Virus record (IMG/VR): IMGVR_UViG_3300017740_000028
Span: 1 to 35,273 of that record
Length of the DNA stretch: 35,273 nt
Strand: one strand, 5' to 3'
DNA from: a virus
Part shown: piece after piece, positions 1 through 10,967 of the stretch
Layout of the letters: each line of letters begins with the position of its first letter
Numbering within the stretch: position 1 is the first letter of the stretch
Made by a program: the position numbers and the translations under genes
Notes under the pieces: model-generated
The model's database searches: none
Told to the model about the DNA's origin: nothing
Seen by the model: the letters and a program-made list of their open reading frames with translations, nothing else

Positions 1-3000
1 CAACACCACCTCCACCAGCAGATGAGCCAACAGAAAGTGCTCCAGATTGTGGTGCGTTTGATATCACATTATATGATATAAACAATCCAGGCGAGGCCGC
101 TGTACAACAAGAATACGATGAGAATCTTCTTGCTATTGCTCAGGCATTCATTAATAGAGTAAATGGCAATTATAGAGAAGATGAGGCATATTACGGTTAC
201 AATCAGACTCAGCCTAATACAACTTATAATGGGGTATACGGATATATGGGTTACGCCGGATACTTTGGCGCATTTGTACAAGCAGGTGGCACACAAAGTG
301 ATTGGACAAAGTATCTTTCATATCTATATGGAAATTCTCCGACATCAGAAACAAAAGTACCATACAATACAGTTAATGTGGACTTATGTGATGCTGATCC
401 AGGTTACGTTAAAGAAATAAACGGTAACCTATGTACAAACAGCGGCGAGGTAATGTTCCTTGGTAATCAAAGAATAAGCCTAACAGAAAATTGCGATCCA
501 TGTGCTTTAGCAGATGGTATCAACTCTCAGAACTCAGACTATAGAGCAATATGTGGCGAACCTACAAAAGAAGCAGTCAATTGTGTTATACCAGGTGGCG
601 GTCAAGCATGGGGCGAAACAGCATTTGGTGAAACAATAGATTCAAGTACTGGAAGATACTTATTAGAAGATTCATTCCAGATAGACGGCAGAAAGCCAAT
701 AGTTAAAAAAGATAATACAAGATATACAACAGATTGTTGGGGTGAATGTACAGGTCGATCAGATCCAATTAAAGTTGAAATAAAATCAACAGGCCCGGGC
801 AAAGGTTTTGCTGGTCTAGTTGAACAAGCATTAATAGACAAAGGTATTGATCCAATCGAAGGCGGATACAAATCAATTGTATTACGTTTAATTATGTCAT
901 CAGAAAAGAAAGGTGATATTATAGACAAAAAGATTATTGGTAACGGTTCAGGTACAACTCCAATATGGTACGATATTAGAAAATATGGTAGAGATACATG
1001 TAACTGGGAAAATGTAAACTGGAACGATATGAAATCTAAAGGCGGCACAGGTCTCAAATTAAAGAGTGCTGAAATTAGAATCAAAGGTTTTAAAGGTGGA
1101 CTCAGTTGGTATAAAGCAGAATTACATCTAAGTAAGCATACAGGTTCAATGTTAAAAGGCATGAACAGAGACCTACACATGGGCGGTTATAATTATAAGG
1201 CAAGATCCAGATACGGAAATAATGCTGTATTAGGTTTACTGTTTAGACAAATTATGGTTAGTGATGGTACACTACCTGAATACGTTAAGTATGAAGACTA
1301 CACCAGTGACGAAGGCTGGAAGTACAAGAAGATTACAGGGTATGGAGATAAGATGACAGATCCGTATTCCGGAGGTCACAAAGATAGAACATACATGTCA
1401 GAAGATGCTGAAGGCTCAGGCTACTTCTTCCAGAAACTGTGGGATATACATCCAGTACAACAACGAAGGAAAGCAGGTTGCTTTGGCGACATTGATCTTC
1501 CGGTATTACAAAATGTTAAAATTAAGAGTGCTGTACCATTCAGTTTAGGCTTAGGTTGTGCTAGAAGTCCATTCTCAGAAGTTGGCGACTTTATGCCATA
1601 TGTTGAAAAGACATCAATTTCTAGTGCTAACTTGGCTCTAGGAGCAAACCTAACTAACGAAGAACTACAAGCAAAATCAACAGGCACAGGATTTTCTGCT
1701 CCTAAAGTATTAACAACACGAGCAACAGGAGCCATACAAATAGCAGAAGCAGTCGGAGTACCAAGTCAAAGTAATCCGTTTATGACAGCAGACTATTTGA
1801 GAATAGACGGCTTAGCAACTACACCACGTTCAGGTGAAGGTTATGGTGGACTATATGACGCACCGGCGGCAAACTCCAACATTGCCTTTAACTCAGGTGA
1901 GATCCAGGACTCTACTGGATTTAACTATAGAATAGGTGACAAACTTGCTATAGTTGGCGGACAGCCAAAAACTATTGACAACTCTGCTTATTATTTAGAA
2001 AGAGTCGAAATACAAAATTCGGGTGTTGGGTATAACCCAGCAGACACAAGATTTGAAATCGTTGACGATATGGACGACGGTGTTAAACTACCAGGCGTAA
2101 GTGTACGTGGTGTTTTCTCGCCAGATACTGATAAACTAGAACCAGCATTAAAGGTAACTGGTAGAACAGCAAGTGCTTACCATCAAAGTTTCTATAGAAA
2201 CTATGTTGAAACAGGCGGTGGCTCAGACAAAGAATGGATTAACAACGAAACAACACCTTCTTATGTAGATACATATACATCTGCTATTGAAGAATTAAAT
2301 ATTGAACTTAAAAGAGCAGATATACCGTTAGACGGAACTACTGCTAGTGATTCATTTAAAATTACAAGCAGACAAGATATGCTACCAAGTAATCAGTATA
2401 AAGCATTTATTGGTACAAGAGATTATGAAAATGCTGGATCAATGATGTTCTTTGGGTTAGGTATACATGACGGACTTGCTGATATAGGCGAAGACTTAAT
2501 CAGAAACAGTAAAATATATGACAGTTTCTCTGAAGATGAATTGTTTGGATTAAACGGTTCATGGATATGTTGTTGGGAAGTACCGAACGGTACAGTATTC
2601 CCAAATGGACACAACCTTAAAACTAATTTACTAGGTTTGACAGAAAACTCCAAAGGTTTATTAAAAGTATTCCATGATGCTGAAGTTTTTGACAGTGATA
2701 CAAGCAATGAGTATAGACATTTCTTAAGCAACAAGATTGCTAAGTTTAATGGTAGAATAGTTAAATTCTTAAGAGTAATTAATAATAGAGCATACTTTAA
2801 AGTTGAAACAACACTAGGACTTGAAAAAGAACCTAACTTCCAGGCATACGGTGTGCCTGACTTTATGAACCTTTACAGTAGATTCTATCCAATTGATATT
2901 TTAAATACTTTCCAAGATCAGACTTCTAAGTCTAGAGACTATCAAGGTAGAACAAATGCTTATCAATTAGCAGTAGAAGTTGATACTGCTAACTCCAGCG

Positions 3001-6000
3001 GTGTTACTGTTTCAGGAACTAACCAATTTAACTTTGATGTAGCAGGTGAAGGTTACGCAACAGTTAAAGTTACAGCAACAAGACCAAATACAACAGAACC
3101 TATATCACCTATTGATCAGAACTGGGACATATTTATTATACAAAAAGATATCAGTACTGGCTATTTAAGAATGCCATTTACAGTTCACTTACCAGATGAA
3201 CTAGTTGAAATAACTGAATCTACTGATGAACCACCAGAAGAAATTAGGACTGTTACTCCGGTCACAGCAGTACAACTTGCTAAGGCTATGAACAAGTTAC
3301 ATTATAACACAGTCTACAGGCCTGTGTCAACCCCATACGTTAAGATGGGTGAGTCAGAAGCAGTTGTATTTAAATTTGATTTTGACAGTATACCAGATGA
3401 TGCTATTATTCAAAACATAGACATTGACTTTATTATGAGAAGTACAATGCCTGGAGATTATGGCATGATATGGTTACAAGCACCAGACGGAACTAGATTG
3501 CCATTAATGCAATTCTTAGGACAATTTGGTAACACCGGACAATATGATCAAGGCGGATTTATGCCAGGACACGATTATCAGAAGTTAGGTTCCGGTGCTC
3601 AAGAAATGATATTTACAGTAAGTAGTAATCAAGACGCACAAACAGTTCAGCCAAATGGTACAAACTTAAATAGTTACGCAAGTAAGGTTAAACCATGGAT
3701 AGGTGATTGGAAACGTCAAGACCGAAACGTAGGCAAAGACCAAAACGGTAATATATATGCCGGAGATTACGATACAAACAACGGACAAAACTTAACTACT
3801 TCAACAGGCGCATACTGGAATGATGCTAATAACGTATTAAAATCTTGGATCAATTCTGGTACAGGAAAATCAAAATTAATGAAAGGTACTTGGTATATTG
3901 AAGTAACAAGACCTGGTAGGAATTGGAATTTGGTAAACGACAGTACTACTTTAGAAAGAAGACCAGACGGTGCTACTAATGTAGGACTAACACCTATCAC
4001 AACAGCAGTCAAAACTCCGAATCTTAAGATTAGTTATATTTCACCTAGTGAAGATCCTAACTACGATACTGCTAATAAAGAAACAATTACCAGAGTAGAC
4101 ATTATACAGAAAGGAGGATTCCAGCAAGAGTTCTCAGCAAGAAGATGGATTGTTAAAGCAATTGGTTCTGGACAAGGATTTAAAGCAAGAGCAATATTAG
4201 CCAAAGGTGAATTACTTGCTCAAGACAATCCGGACATGGTAGAACAGTCTGCTCAGTTCCAGGTTACAGAAATTAATACCTCTGGTAGTATTACTAAACT
4301 TAGAGTACTAGATAGAGGTGTATACGAACAGTTCCCAGCAGAACAAGAAAAAGGTATACCATTAAAGTATATAGACGACACTGAACCAGCACAAAGATTA
4401 GAAGGTCCAGGGTTTGGCGGTAGAGTAATTTGCTCATCTAGAAGTGTTATTGACTGTAGACAACCGCCAAGACTAGTTGCGGAAAATGCCGGGCCAGCCG
4501 ATACAGAAACGGCAGTAGAAGCCTTAGCAGATGTTATTAATTCGCAATCAGGTGTTGATGGTGGATTGACTGCAGAAGTAGTTGATATTAATCCAGATAC
4601 ACAAATATTAGTATTAACATCAGACGGTGACGGAATAGAATTTTCAGATGTTGTTCCAGGCACACTAGATGCTATTGGTATACAGCCAGGCGAATACAGC
4701 ATGAACGCAATTGGCTTCAGATCAAAATTAGGCAATCCAGGAACAGATTTTGGAGTAGGCGACGGAAATCAAACAGGAGATGGAAACACATTCGGCAGAG
4801 GTGACGGCGACGGACTCATAATGTATGGTGCTGTAGTACCACCAGAGTTTGAAGGATTAACTAGTTCAGCATTTGGTAATATTTACAGATATGATTTAAG
4901 TAAAGTTGACGGTACATCATTGCTTAATGTAGAACCTCAACAAAATGTTGACGTGTTATACTTTAGATCTAGAAGATTTGAAACACCATTTAATATAGAT
5001 GTAACAGATGGCAAGAAATGGATTGACAAATATGACGCACTAGGTTGGGCACACGTTGAAGATGGACAAGTAAAATTAAGACAGCCTAAACTAGTTGATA
5101 GCACAAAACTTAAAAATGCTTTAGTATATAGTAAGGACACCGGCGAAAGAGTAACGGATTTAATATTACATGATCCATTTAAAGGATATGTTGTTCCTGA
5201 AGCAGAAAAGAATCTAACTTATATTAGTGACGGTGATCCAGTCTTCTATAACAACGACGGTAGTAACTTTAGTAAAGCCAATGTTGGAGAACTTTGGTGG
5301 AATACTAATAAAGTTAGAGTTAGATGGTATGAGCAGGCCGATAATAATTACAGATCAAAATATTGGGGAACTTATATAAGTGGTTCAGAGTTTAATGTGT
5401 ACGAATGGATTGAAAGTAGAGATATACCAAGTGAATACAGTGGTAAGGGTACACCATTGTCATTAGATAACTATCTAGTTGATCAAGTATTCAATAGAAA
5501 CACTAATACATATACTAACATATATTATTATTGGGTTAAAGATTTAGAAACTGTGCCTAGTCACAAAGACAGAACTTTATCAGCAAAACAAGTAGCAGAT
5601 ATAATTAAGTCACCTAAGAGAGAACAAATACCAACATACGGTGTCATAAGCGAAAATACAATGTTACTAAACAATGCTAAGGAATACTTAACAGATGATA
5701 ATAGTGCCTTACAGACAAACTTTGCTAGAAAAGATACAAAGTATGATAATAAACATGAAAGTTACATACTACTTGGCGAGAATGCGGAACTAACAAAAGT
5801 ACCTTCGGACCTACTAAACAAATTTGTAGATAGTATTGCCGGCGAAGACCGTCAAGGCAATTCTGTACCTGATATTAATTTAAACAAATACGAAATATAC
5901 GGTATAAACATTAGACCTAGACAAACAATGTTTATGAAACTCAGAGAAGCAAGACGCGAACTAAGAACTTTCCTAAACAGAGAAGTTGGAAAACTTATTC

Positions 6001-7889
6001 TTACAAGCGACGTATACACAGGTTGGGATAGTAATATTACAACTTCTAATTTATATAATATAACTGACTGGGTAGCAACAGGATATACATCAAGCGATAT
6101 TAAACCTAGATTAAGTGTTAATACATATAAGGATATGTTAGGCTTAACTAATGTAGAAGACGGTGTGTTTGTTAAAGTTAAAGGTGTTAATACTACTGAT
6201 ACAATATACGAATACGATAGTACAACGGATACATATACACTTGTTAAAGTTGTAAATGGTACTATGGAACTTAAGAAAGAATTTTATGAAGGTACTCAAA
6301 CATCTATTATGGCTATAGAAATTAGGCAGATATTAGATAGTGTAATTACAACAATATTTAAAAATAGCAGTTTAACTAACAGAATGTACTTCACAATGCT
6401 AAACTACATATTAACAGAGCAGTATCAAACTGATTGGTTCTTTAAATCTTCTTACTTTAATATTAGACAAAGTGCTGATAATTTAGAGCAAAAGGCTACA
6501 ACAAAGATTGATCCGTTTGGCGACATGTCAGATTACATTAAAACAGTTAAGCCTTATACAAGTAAGTTAAGAGACTTTAATGATAGGAAAATACATACGG
6601 ACTCTACTAATTCGTTTAGTACAGACTTTGACAAACCACCGTATCAACCTAACCTATCTGTACAGGCAAAAATACTTGATCCAACAGAATCAGGAGATGC
6701 TAATATAATCAGTAGTAGCAGTGAGCATAAAGATTGGGCATCAACATATATAACAGCACCTACTAAGATTAGAACTATGACAGAGAAAATCTTTATAGAT
6801 AGGAACCAGTCAAACATTATGGCTTTAGGTAAAGCAGATGTAACTGATGCTGAAGTATTAGCAGGAGCAAGTAGATTAGCCAAATATTATAATCAGCCAA
6901 CAAGTTTAACTGCTGAAACTAGAATAACACAATTAGTTACTGATCCGGCAAATGCTACACCAATTAATCATATTGAAAGATTGCTAGTACATAATCCAAC
7001 AATTAAAGATCTTAATACTAAGATTGCTAATACTACATTCTCAGCAGATGTTATAACAGGATTAAAAGCAACAAGATTAACAACACTACGAATACTAGGT
7101 TACGCAAACTTCTTAGGTGAAGAATTAGATGCTGACTTGTTTAGTAAAGCATACTACGATGGTATAGGTAACGAGATTGTAGCATCAGCATTTGGATATG
7201 ACCAAGTTGGTTTTGACAGCGACGGTTACGATAGCGATACTGTAGTAAGAAATTACTTAGCAAACACATCGCTAGATAGTCAACTAGTTAGAGACTCAAT
7301 TACCTATGCTGGATTTGATAGTAATACATTCTTTAAAGGATTTGACGGTCCTGATAGACCGCAAGAACATGTACTGTTAAATGCCTTAGAAGGCGTACAG
7401 TTTAACGTACAAACAGTTTCCGCAGGAAGTAATGCTAATGTATCATATAAGATGATGCTAGGCTTAAACGGTGCTGTAGAATACACTAGAATAGCAGATG
7501 ACTTTAGTACTACGTTAGCAACAGAAGTAACTAAAACATCGCAAGAAATATATGTAGCAGATTCTACAAAGATTGTTTTCCCTTACTCAGGAAGTGAAGC
7601 AAGTGTTATTTACTTAGGAGATGAAAGAATTACATACGCAGGAGTTGACGGCAATAGACTTTACGGTATACAACGTGGTACACAAGGTACAAGTCCACAG
7701 AGTCATGCTGTAGGTACTAAAATTATCGATGCTAGTAAAGTAAACAGAATAGAATTTGGTACATTAACTTTTGGAGCCAACAACGACCCAGAACAGGCAT
7801 ATTGGAACTCAGCAAATAGTAGTCTAGCAGACTCGACTACACATATTGCTCAATTCCTAAAAGATAAGCCAGGATCGTACTTTAATTAG
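1..7889 (+). CDS. Giant virion structural protein, 5' end cut by window edge
   Basis: The frame is open from base 3 and reads in frame through the ATG at 246, so that ATG is internal and the gene starts before the window; 2628 residues are visible. The visible N-terminal end is Pro-rich (TPPPPADEPTE) and the protein ends ...KPGSYFN with TAG at 7887-7889. Two local patterns are familiar from phage structural proteins: a 'VEIQNSGVGYNP'-type segment near 2005-2040, and a C-terminal segment near 7545-7740 with 'DERITYAG' and 'GIQRGTQGT'. The protein is rich in Asn, Thr, Asp and Gly, and I see no enzyme motif or membrane segment. Its size and its place just upstream of tail-fibre-type genes suggest a baseplate- or tail-associated component; the exact role is inferred. 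Confidence is high that it is a real single gene and moderate that it is structural. Confidence 0.85.
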   Translation, partial: TPPPPADEPTESAPDCGAFDITLYDINNPGEAAVQQEYDENLLAIAQAFINRVNGNYREDEAYYGYNQTQPNTTYNGVYGYMGYAGYFGAFVQAGGTQSDWTKYLSYLYGNSPTSETKVPYNTVNVDLCDADPGYVKEINGNLCTNSGEVMFLGNQRISLTENCDPCALADGINSQNSDYRAICGEPTKEAVNCVIPGGGQAWGETAFGETIDSSTGRYLLEDSFQIDGRKPIVKKDNTRYTTDCWGECTGRSDPIKVEIKSTGPGKGFAGLVEQALIDKGIDPIEGGYKSIVLRLIMSSEKKGDIIDKKIIGNGSGTTPIWYDIRKYGRDTCNWENVNWNDMKSKGGTGLKLKSAEIRIKGFKGGLSWYKAELHLSKHTGSMLKGMNRDLHMGGYNYKARSRYGNNAVLGLLFRQIMVSDGTLPEYVKYEDYTSDEGWKYKKITGYGDKMTDPYSGGHKDRTYMSEDAEGSGYFFQKLWDIHPVQQRRKAGCFGDIDLPVLQNVKIKSAVPFSLGLGCARSPFSEVGDFMPYVEKTSISSANLALGANLTNEELQAKSTGTGFSAPKVLTTRATGAIQIAEAVGVPSQSNPFMTADYLRIDGLATTPRSGEGYGGLYDAPAANSNIAFNSGEIQDSTGFNYRIGDKLAIVGGQPKTIDNSAYYLERVEIQNSGVGYNPADTRFEIVDDMDDGVKLPGVSVRGVFSPDTDKLEPALKVTGRTASAYHQSFYRNYVETGGGSDKEWINNETTPSYVDTYTSAIEELNIELKRADIPLDGTTASDSFKITSRQDMLPSNQYKAFIGTRDYENAGSMMFFGLGIHDGLADIGEDLIRNSKIYDSFSEDELFGLNGSWICCWEVPNGTVFPNGHNLKTNLLGLTENSKGLLKVFHDAEVFDSDTSNEYRHFLSNKIAKFNGRIVKFLRVINNRAYFKVETTLGLEKEPNFQAYGVPDFMNLYSRFYPIDILNTFQDQTSKSRDYQGRTNAYQLAVEVDTANSSGVTVSGTNQFNFDVAGEGYATVKVTATRPNTTEPISPIDQNWDIFIIQKDISTGYLRMPFTVHLPDELVEITESTDEPPEEIRTVTPVTAVQLAKAMNKLHYNTVYRPVSTPYVKMGESEAVVFKFDFDSIPDDAIIQNIDIDFIMRSTMPGDYGMIWLQAPDGTRLPLMQFLGQFGNTGQYDQGGFMPGHDYQKLGSGAQEMIFTVSSNQDAQTVQPNGTNLNSYASKVKPWIGDWKRQDRNVGKDQNGNIYAGDYDTNNGQNLTTSTGAYWNDANNVLKSWINSGTGKSKLMKGTWYIEVTRPGRNWNLVNDSTTLERRPDGATNVGLTPITTAVKTPNLKISYISPSEDPNYDTANKETITRVDIIQKGGFQQEFSARRWIVKAIGSGQGFKARAILAKGELLAQDNPDMVEQSAQFQVTEINTSGSITKLRVLDRGVYEQFPAEQEKGIPLKYIDDTEPAQRLEGPGFGGRVICSSRSVIDCRQPPRLVAENAGPADTETAVEALADVINSQSGVDGGLTAEVVDINPDTQILVLTSDGDGIEFSDVVPGTLDAIGIQPGEYSMNAIGFRSKLGNPGTDFGVGDGNQTGDGNTFGRGDGDGLIMYGAVVPPEFEGLTSSAFGNIYRYDLSKVDGTSLLNVEPQQNVDVLYFRSRRFETPFNIDVTDGKKWIDKYDALGWAHVEDGQVKLRQPKLVDSTKLKNALVYSKDTGERVTDLILHDPFKGYVVPEAEKNLTYISDGDPVFYNNDGSNFSKANVGELWWNTNKVRVRWYEQADNNYRSKYWGTYISGSEFNVYEWIESRDIPSEYSGKGTPLSLDNYLVDQVFNRNTNTYTNIYYYWVKDLETVPSHKDRTLSAKQVADIIKSPKREQIPTYGVISENTMLLNNAKEYLTDDNSALQTNFARKDTKYDNKHESYILLGENAELTKVPSDLLNKFVDSIAGEDRQGNSVPDINLNKYEIYGINIRPRQTMFMKLREARRELRTFLNREVGKLILTSDVYTGWDSNITTSNLYNITDWVATGYTSSDIKPRLSVNTYKDMLGLTNVEDGVFVKVKGVNTTDTIYEYDSTTDTYTLVKVVNGTMELKKEFYEGTQTSIMAIEIRQILDSVITTIFKNSSLTNRMYFTMLNYILTEQYQTDWFFKSSYFNIRQSADNLEQKATTKIDPFGDMSDYIKTVKPYTSKLRDFNDRKIHTDSTNSFSTDFDKPPYQPNLSVQAKILDPTESGDANIISSSSEHKDWASTYITAPTKIRTMTEKIFIDRNQSNIMALGKADVTDAEVLAGASRLAKYYNQPTSLTAETRITQLVTDPANATPINHIERLLVHNPTIKDLNTKIANTTFSADVITGLKATRLTTLRILGYANFLGEELDADLFSKAYYDGIGNEIVASAFGYDQVGFDSDGYDSDTVVRNYLANTSLDSQLVRDSITYAGFDSNTFFKGFDGPDRPQEHVLLNALEGVQFNVQTVSAGSNANVSYKMMLGLNGAVEYTRIADDFSTTLATEVTKTSQEIYVADSTKIVFPYSGSEASVIYLGDERITYAGVDGNRLYGIQRGTQGTSPQSHAVGTKIIDASKVNRIEFGTLTFGANNDPEQAYWNSANSSLADSTTHIAQFLKDKPGSYFN

Positions 7890-7921
7890 GATGAGAAATA
7901 AACGGACTATTTTATAAAAGA

Positions 7922-7929
7922 GATAAATA
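7922..7929 (+). promoter_or_regulatory. T4-type late promoter (GATAAATA)
   Basis: GATAAATACTGAT lies in the 45-nt gap after the giant gene and matches the T4 late element TATAAATA, including the following CT. It ends only 5 nt before the ATG at 7935, so the expected transcription start falls on or next to that ATG. The same 8-mer-plus-C/G-T form occurs at 13520 and 14556. Confidence 0.6.
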
Positions 7930-7934
7930 CTGAT

Positions 7935-8591
7935 ATGAACGATAAAGATAACAACAACGAAAAAGTAGAAAATTCAGATAACGGAATGACCGATAAAGTA
8001 GGTTTTGACGTTTCAGGACACATACTAATCAGAGATAAAGATTCTGGTGAGGAACTAGTAAACAAAAGAAATGCTATTCACTATGGTAACTTAGGTTATC
8101 TTATATCACAAGCACTATCCAATCAGGATAATAAAATAGTACATTTTATGGCTTTTGGTAATGGAGCAACTAGTGTTGATAGTTCAGGAAAAGTAATTTA
8201 TAAAAGTACAAACACCAGCGAAAGCAGAGAAACAGATGCTTCGCTATACAGAAAAACATTTGCTAAAGTTGTTAGTAATACAGCACAAAACAGTGATCAG
8301 GCAAATAATAAGTTAGAAGTAATTGAAGGCTCCGGCTTTACAGATATGAAAATTACTTGTACATTAGGTTTAAACGAGCCTGCTGGACAAGAAGCATTTG
8401 ACACATCTACAAGCAACGAAGGAGATTATATCTTTGACGAACTAGGACTTATGACGTATGTAGATGGCTCAAATGCCACTACAGCAAGTAGCAGTGGTGA
8501 ATTATTAACACATGTAATATTCCACCCTGTACAAAAAAGTTTAAACAGAATAATAGAAGTCATTTATACATTGCGTATACAAATGACATAA
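7935..8591 (+). CDS. Conserved phage structural protein (T4-like marine phage type)
   Basis: 218 residues. After a charged, low-complexity start (MNDKDNNNEKVENSD) comes a segment with 'GHILIRDKDSGEELVNKRNAIHY' character and 'MAFGNGATSV', a layout I recognise from small virion proteins of T4-like cyanophages and pelagiphages. The rest is beta-rich with an 'IIEVIYTLRI' end. It sits between the giant structural gene and the tail-fibre gene, 15 nt upstream of the latter. The first ATG is only 5 nt from a late promoter, so the message would be leaderless; Met18 (7986) is a possible real start. The structural role is inferred from family resemblance and neighbours. Confidence 0.75.
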   Translation: MNDKDNNNEKVENSDNGMTDKVGFDVSGHILIRDKDSGEELVNKRNAIHYGNLGYLISQALSNQDNKIVHFMAFGNGATSVDSSGKVIYKSTNTSESRETDASLYRKTFAKVVSNTAQNSDQANNKLEVIEGSGFTDMKITCTLGLNEPAGQEAFDTSTSNEGDYIFDELGLMTYVDGSNATTASSSGELLTHVIFHPVQKSLNRIIEVIYTLRIQMT

Positions 8592-8606
8592 TGAGGAAAT
8601 AAAAAG

Positions 8607-10967
8607 ATGGCATATACAGTTTCAAATACAGATGGCTCTCGTGAAATAACGGTAGCAGACGGAACTTTCGATACTACAACCTATTCTGTTACACTTATTG
8701 GTAAGAACATAACTAATTACGGTGACGTATTTGTTAAAAATTCTATTAGGCATTTAGAAAACTTTGCTAGTGCCACCGCACCAGGTGTAACATCTCCCTT
8801 AGTTGGGCAAGTGTGGTATGACAAGACAGGTAAAGTTCTAAGAGTTTATAAATCAGCGACAGAAGGTTGGGTAAGAGTTTCTCCCGTAGTATCAGAAACT
8901 GCTCCAAGCGATGGACTTTCAGATGGAGCAACATACTTTGACTCCTCAGATAACAAATTAAAAATTTACAGTGGCGGTTCTTGGACTGATACTAGTTACT
9001 CCGGTACTGTAACAGATGAATACCAACTAATTAGTGCGTTAGGTACGCCATCATCCTACGGTACTAGAGGTAGAACAGTATTCTTAAAAGATTCAGCAGG
9101 CGTGGCCAGAGCGGTACATGCCATTACTTATGTAAACAATTCAGAAACTGACGCAGAACATCCAAATGGTGAAACCATTATGGCGATATTCAGTGATCAT
9201 ACTGAATTCTTAGTGTCAGATGTATTTTCTCAAACAGATGACGACACTACAACATTTAACTGGTACGATCAAATTGTTGCCAGTGACGGATTTAAAGGTA
9301 GCGACGGTACTTCAGGTAAGATCAAGAAAGGTCTTAACTTAAGAAATGAATATGCTAACACATCAATCGCGTTAGCAGATAGAGCCATTGAAGCAGATAG
9401 TGTAACTGGTAACTTAAAAATTGGTAGTTCTTACTATCCAATTAGTAGTATTGTTAGATCAAGTGCTGATATTGTACCGGATCAAGGTGATAACTATGAT
9501 TTAGGTTCTAGCACAAACAGATGGCAAGACCTACACATTAATGGTATAGCATACTTTGGTCAGAATGCGGCAACAAGTACAATTAGACCAGCCTCAGGTG
9601 CTCAATTATATGTTGGTACTTCAGGAAATAAAGTACATGAAGTACATGCCACAACAGCAAACGTTACAACAATTAATGCCGCAGATATTAATTGTACAGA
9701 AGATTTAATTGTTACAGGTAATATTGTTGCTAACAGTATTACAGCAGACATTAACTTTGATGATTTTACATCAGCAGATGCTACTATTTCAAATGTTATT
9801 ACAGCAACTAATGGTATTGCCAGTTTAGGTTACTTAACAACAGCCGGTTATGCCAATATTGGCGCAACATTAAGTGTTACAGGCCAAACTAACCTTAACG
9901 GTAGTACAAGAATTGGTGATTCATCATCGGATGGTGTTGAATTTGTAGCAGACATTATTAGTGGTATGCGACCAAATGCTGACGGCAGTTTTGACTTAGG
10001 TGCTGACGCATTTAGATGGAGACAACTATTTGTTGATACAGCAATAGTAACAACAGCCGCAAACGTTGGCGGACAATTAAGAATTGAAAATGCCGGACAG
10101 GCAGATAACAATAACGATTACACTACATCTTTTAGAACTGATGGTGGTGCTGTTATTAGAAAAAATACATTTGTTGGAGAAGCACTTAATGTAGGAACAA
10201 CTATCGTAGGTGGTAGTAGTTTACAAATAGCAGGTGCTATTACAGGTGCCACAACTATTAACGCAAGTGGTTTAGTTACAGGTGGTAGTTTCACAGATGG
10301 CACACTAACAATTAGTGCGGGTGACATTACAGGCGGAACAGGTGCTGACTTTACTGGACAGGTAGATGTTGGCTCATTAGTATCCACAGGTGCTGTATCA
10401 GGTACAACAGGAACGTTTACAGGCAATACCCAATTTGGTAATGCTACATCAGATGAAGTTAGTATCCAAGGTAGAGTAACAAGTGATATAGTTCCAAAAA
10501 CAGATAACGTAAATGATCTAGGTTCAAGTTCACTTAAATGGAATGATGTTTACGCAACAACTTTCCAAGGAACAGCAACATCGGCACAATATGCTGACTT
10601 GGCTGAGATATACTCCGCTGACGAAGAATATGAAGCAGGCACAGTTGTAAAACTAGGCGGTACTGCTGAAGTAACAGCAACAGATAAATTTAATGACCCA
10701 GACGTATTTGGTGTAGTATCAACTAACCCAGCATACTTAATGAATAGCGAAGCAGACGGTGTACCGGTAGCATTATCAGGTAGAGTACCGTGTAAAGTCG
10801 AAGGCCGTGTTAAGAAAGGTGAAAGACTTGTAAGTGGCAATAAGCCAGGTTATGCTAAAGCATTAGGTGGCAACGACTACGATATGAGAAGTGTTGTAGG
10901 TAGAGCACTAGCAGATAAAGAATCATTTGAAGACGGTGTTATTGAAGTTGTAGTTGGCGTCAAATAA
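8607..10967 (+). CDS. Tail fibre-like protein
   Basis: 786 residues, with a good ribosome site (GAGG about 10 nt before the ATG). Residues 1-95 resemble the N-terminal region of marine T4-like tail fibres ('LENFASATAPG', 'GQVWYD'). Three 'DLGSS..RW.D' type motifs lie near residues 298-309, 463-474 and 637-648, separated by repetitive Thr/Gly/Ala-rich beta segments (about 340-620) typical of trimeric fibre shafts. The C-terminal region (about 660-786) has 'YADLAEIYSADEEYEAGTV', 'GVVSTNPAYLMN' and 'VALSGRVPCKVEGRVKKG'. This is a conserved end domain of phage fibres that may act as a chaperone or autoproteolytic tip, but I see no proof of cleavage. Expected role: receptor binding or fibre structure. 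It is followed, after 36 nt without a gene, by a 2OG oxygenase. Confidence 0.85.
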   Translation: MAYTVSNTDGSREITVADGTFDTTTYSVTLIGKNITNYGDVFVKNSIRHLENFASATAPGVTSPLVGQVWYDKTGKVLRVYKSATEGWVRVSPVVSETAPSDGLSDGATYFDSSDNKLKIYSGGSWTDTSYSGTVTDEYQLISALGTPSSYGTRGRTVFLKDSAGVARAVHAITYVNNSETDAEHPNGETIMAIFSDHTEFLVSDVFSQTDDDTTTFNWYDQIVASDGFKGSDGTSGKIKKGLNLRNEYANTSIALADRAIEADSVTGNLKIGSSYYPISSIVRSSADIVPDQGDNYDLGSSTNRWQDLHINGIAYFGQNAATSTIRPASGAQLYVGTSGNKVHEVHATTANVTTINAADINCTEDLIVTGNIVANSITADINFDDFTSADATISNVITATNGIASLGYLTTAGYANIGATLSVTGQTNLNGSTRIGDSSSDGVEFVADIISGMRPNADGSFDLGADAFRWRQLFVDTAIVTTAANVGGQLRIENAGQADNNNDYTTSFRTDGGAVIRKNTFVGEALNVGTTIVGGSSLQIAGAITGATTINASGLVTGGSFTDGTLTISAGDITGGTGADFTGQVDVGSLVSTGAVSGTTGTFTGNTQFGNATSDEVSIQGRVTSDIVPKTDNVNDLGSSSLKWNDVYATTFQGTATSAQYADLAEIYSADEEYEAGTVVKLGGTAEVTATDKFNDPDVFGVVSTNPAYLMNSEADGVPVALSGRVPCKVEGRVKKGERLVSGNKPGYAKALGGNDYDMRSVVGRALADKESFEDGVIEVVVGVK

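Noticed and set aside
246-248. ATG at 246 as start of the giant gene
   Set aside because: The frame is open without a stop from base 3 to this ATG and codes for similar Asn/Tyr-rich sequence, so the gene begins outside the window.
8607-10967. Collagen-like Gly-X-Y substrate for the PLOD-like enzyme in the tail fibre
   Set aside because: The fibre is Gly/Thr-rich but shows no run of Gly-X-Y triplets; the substrate is left open.
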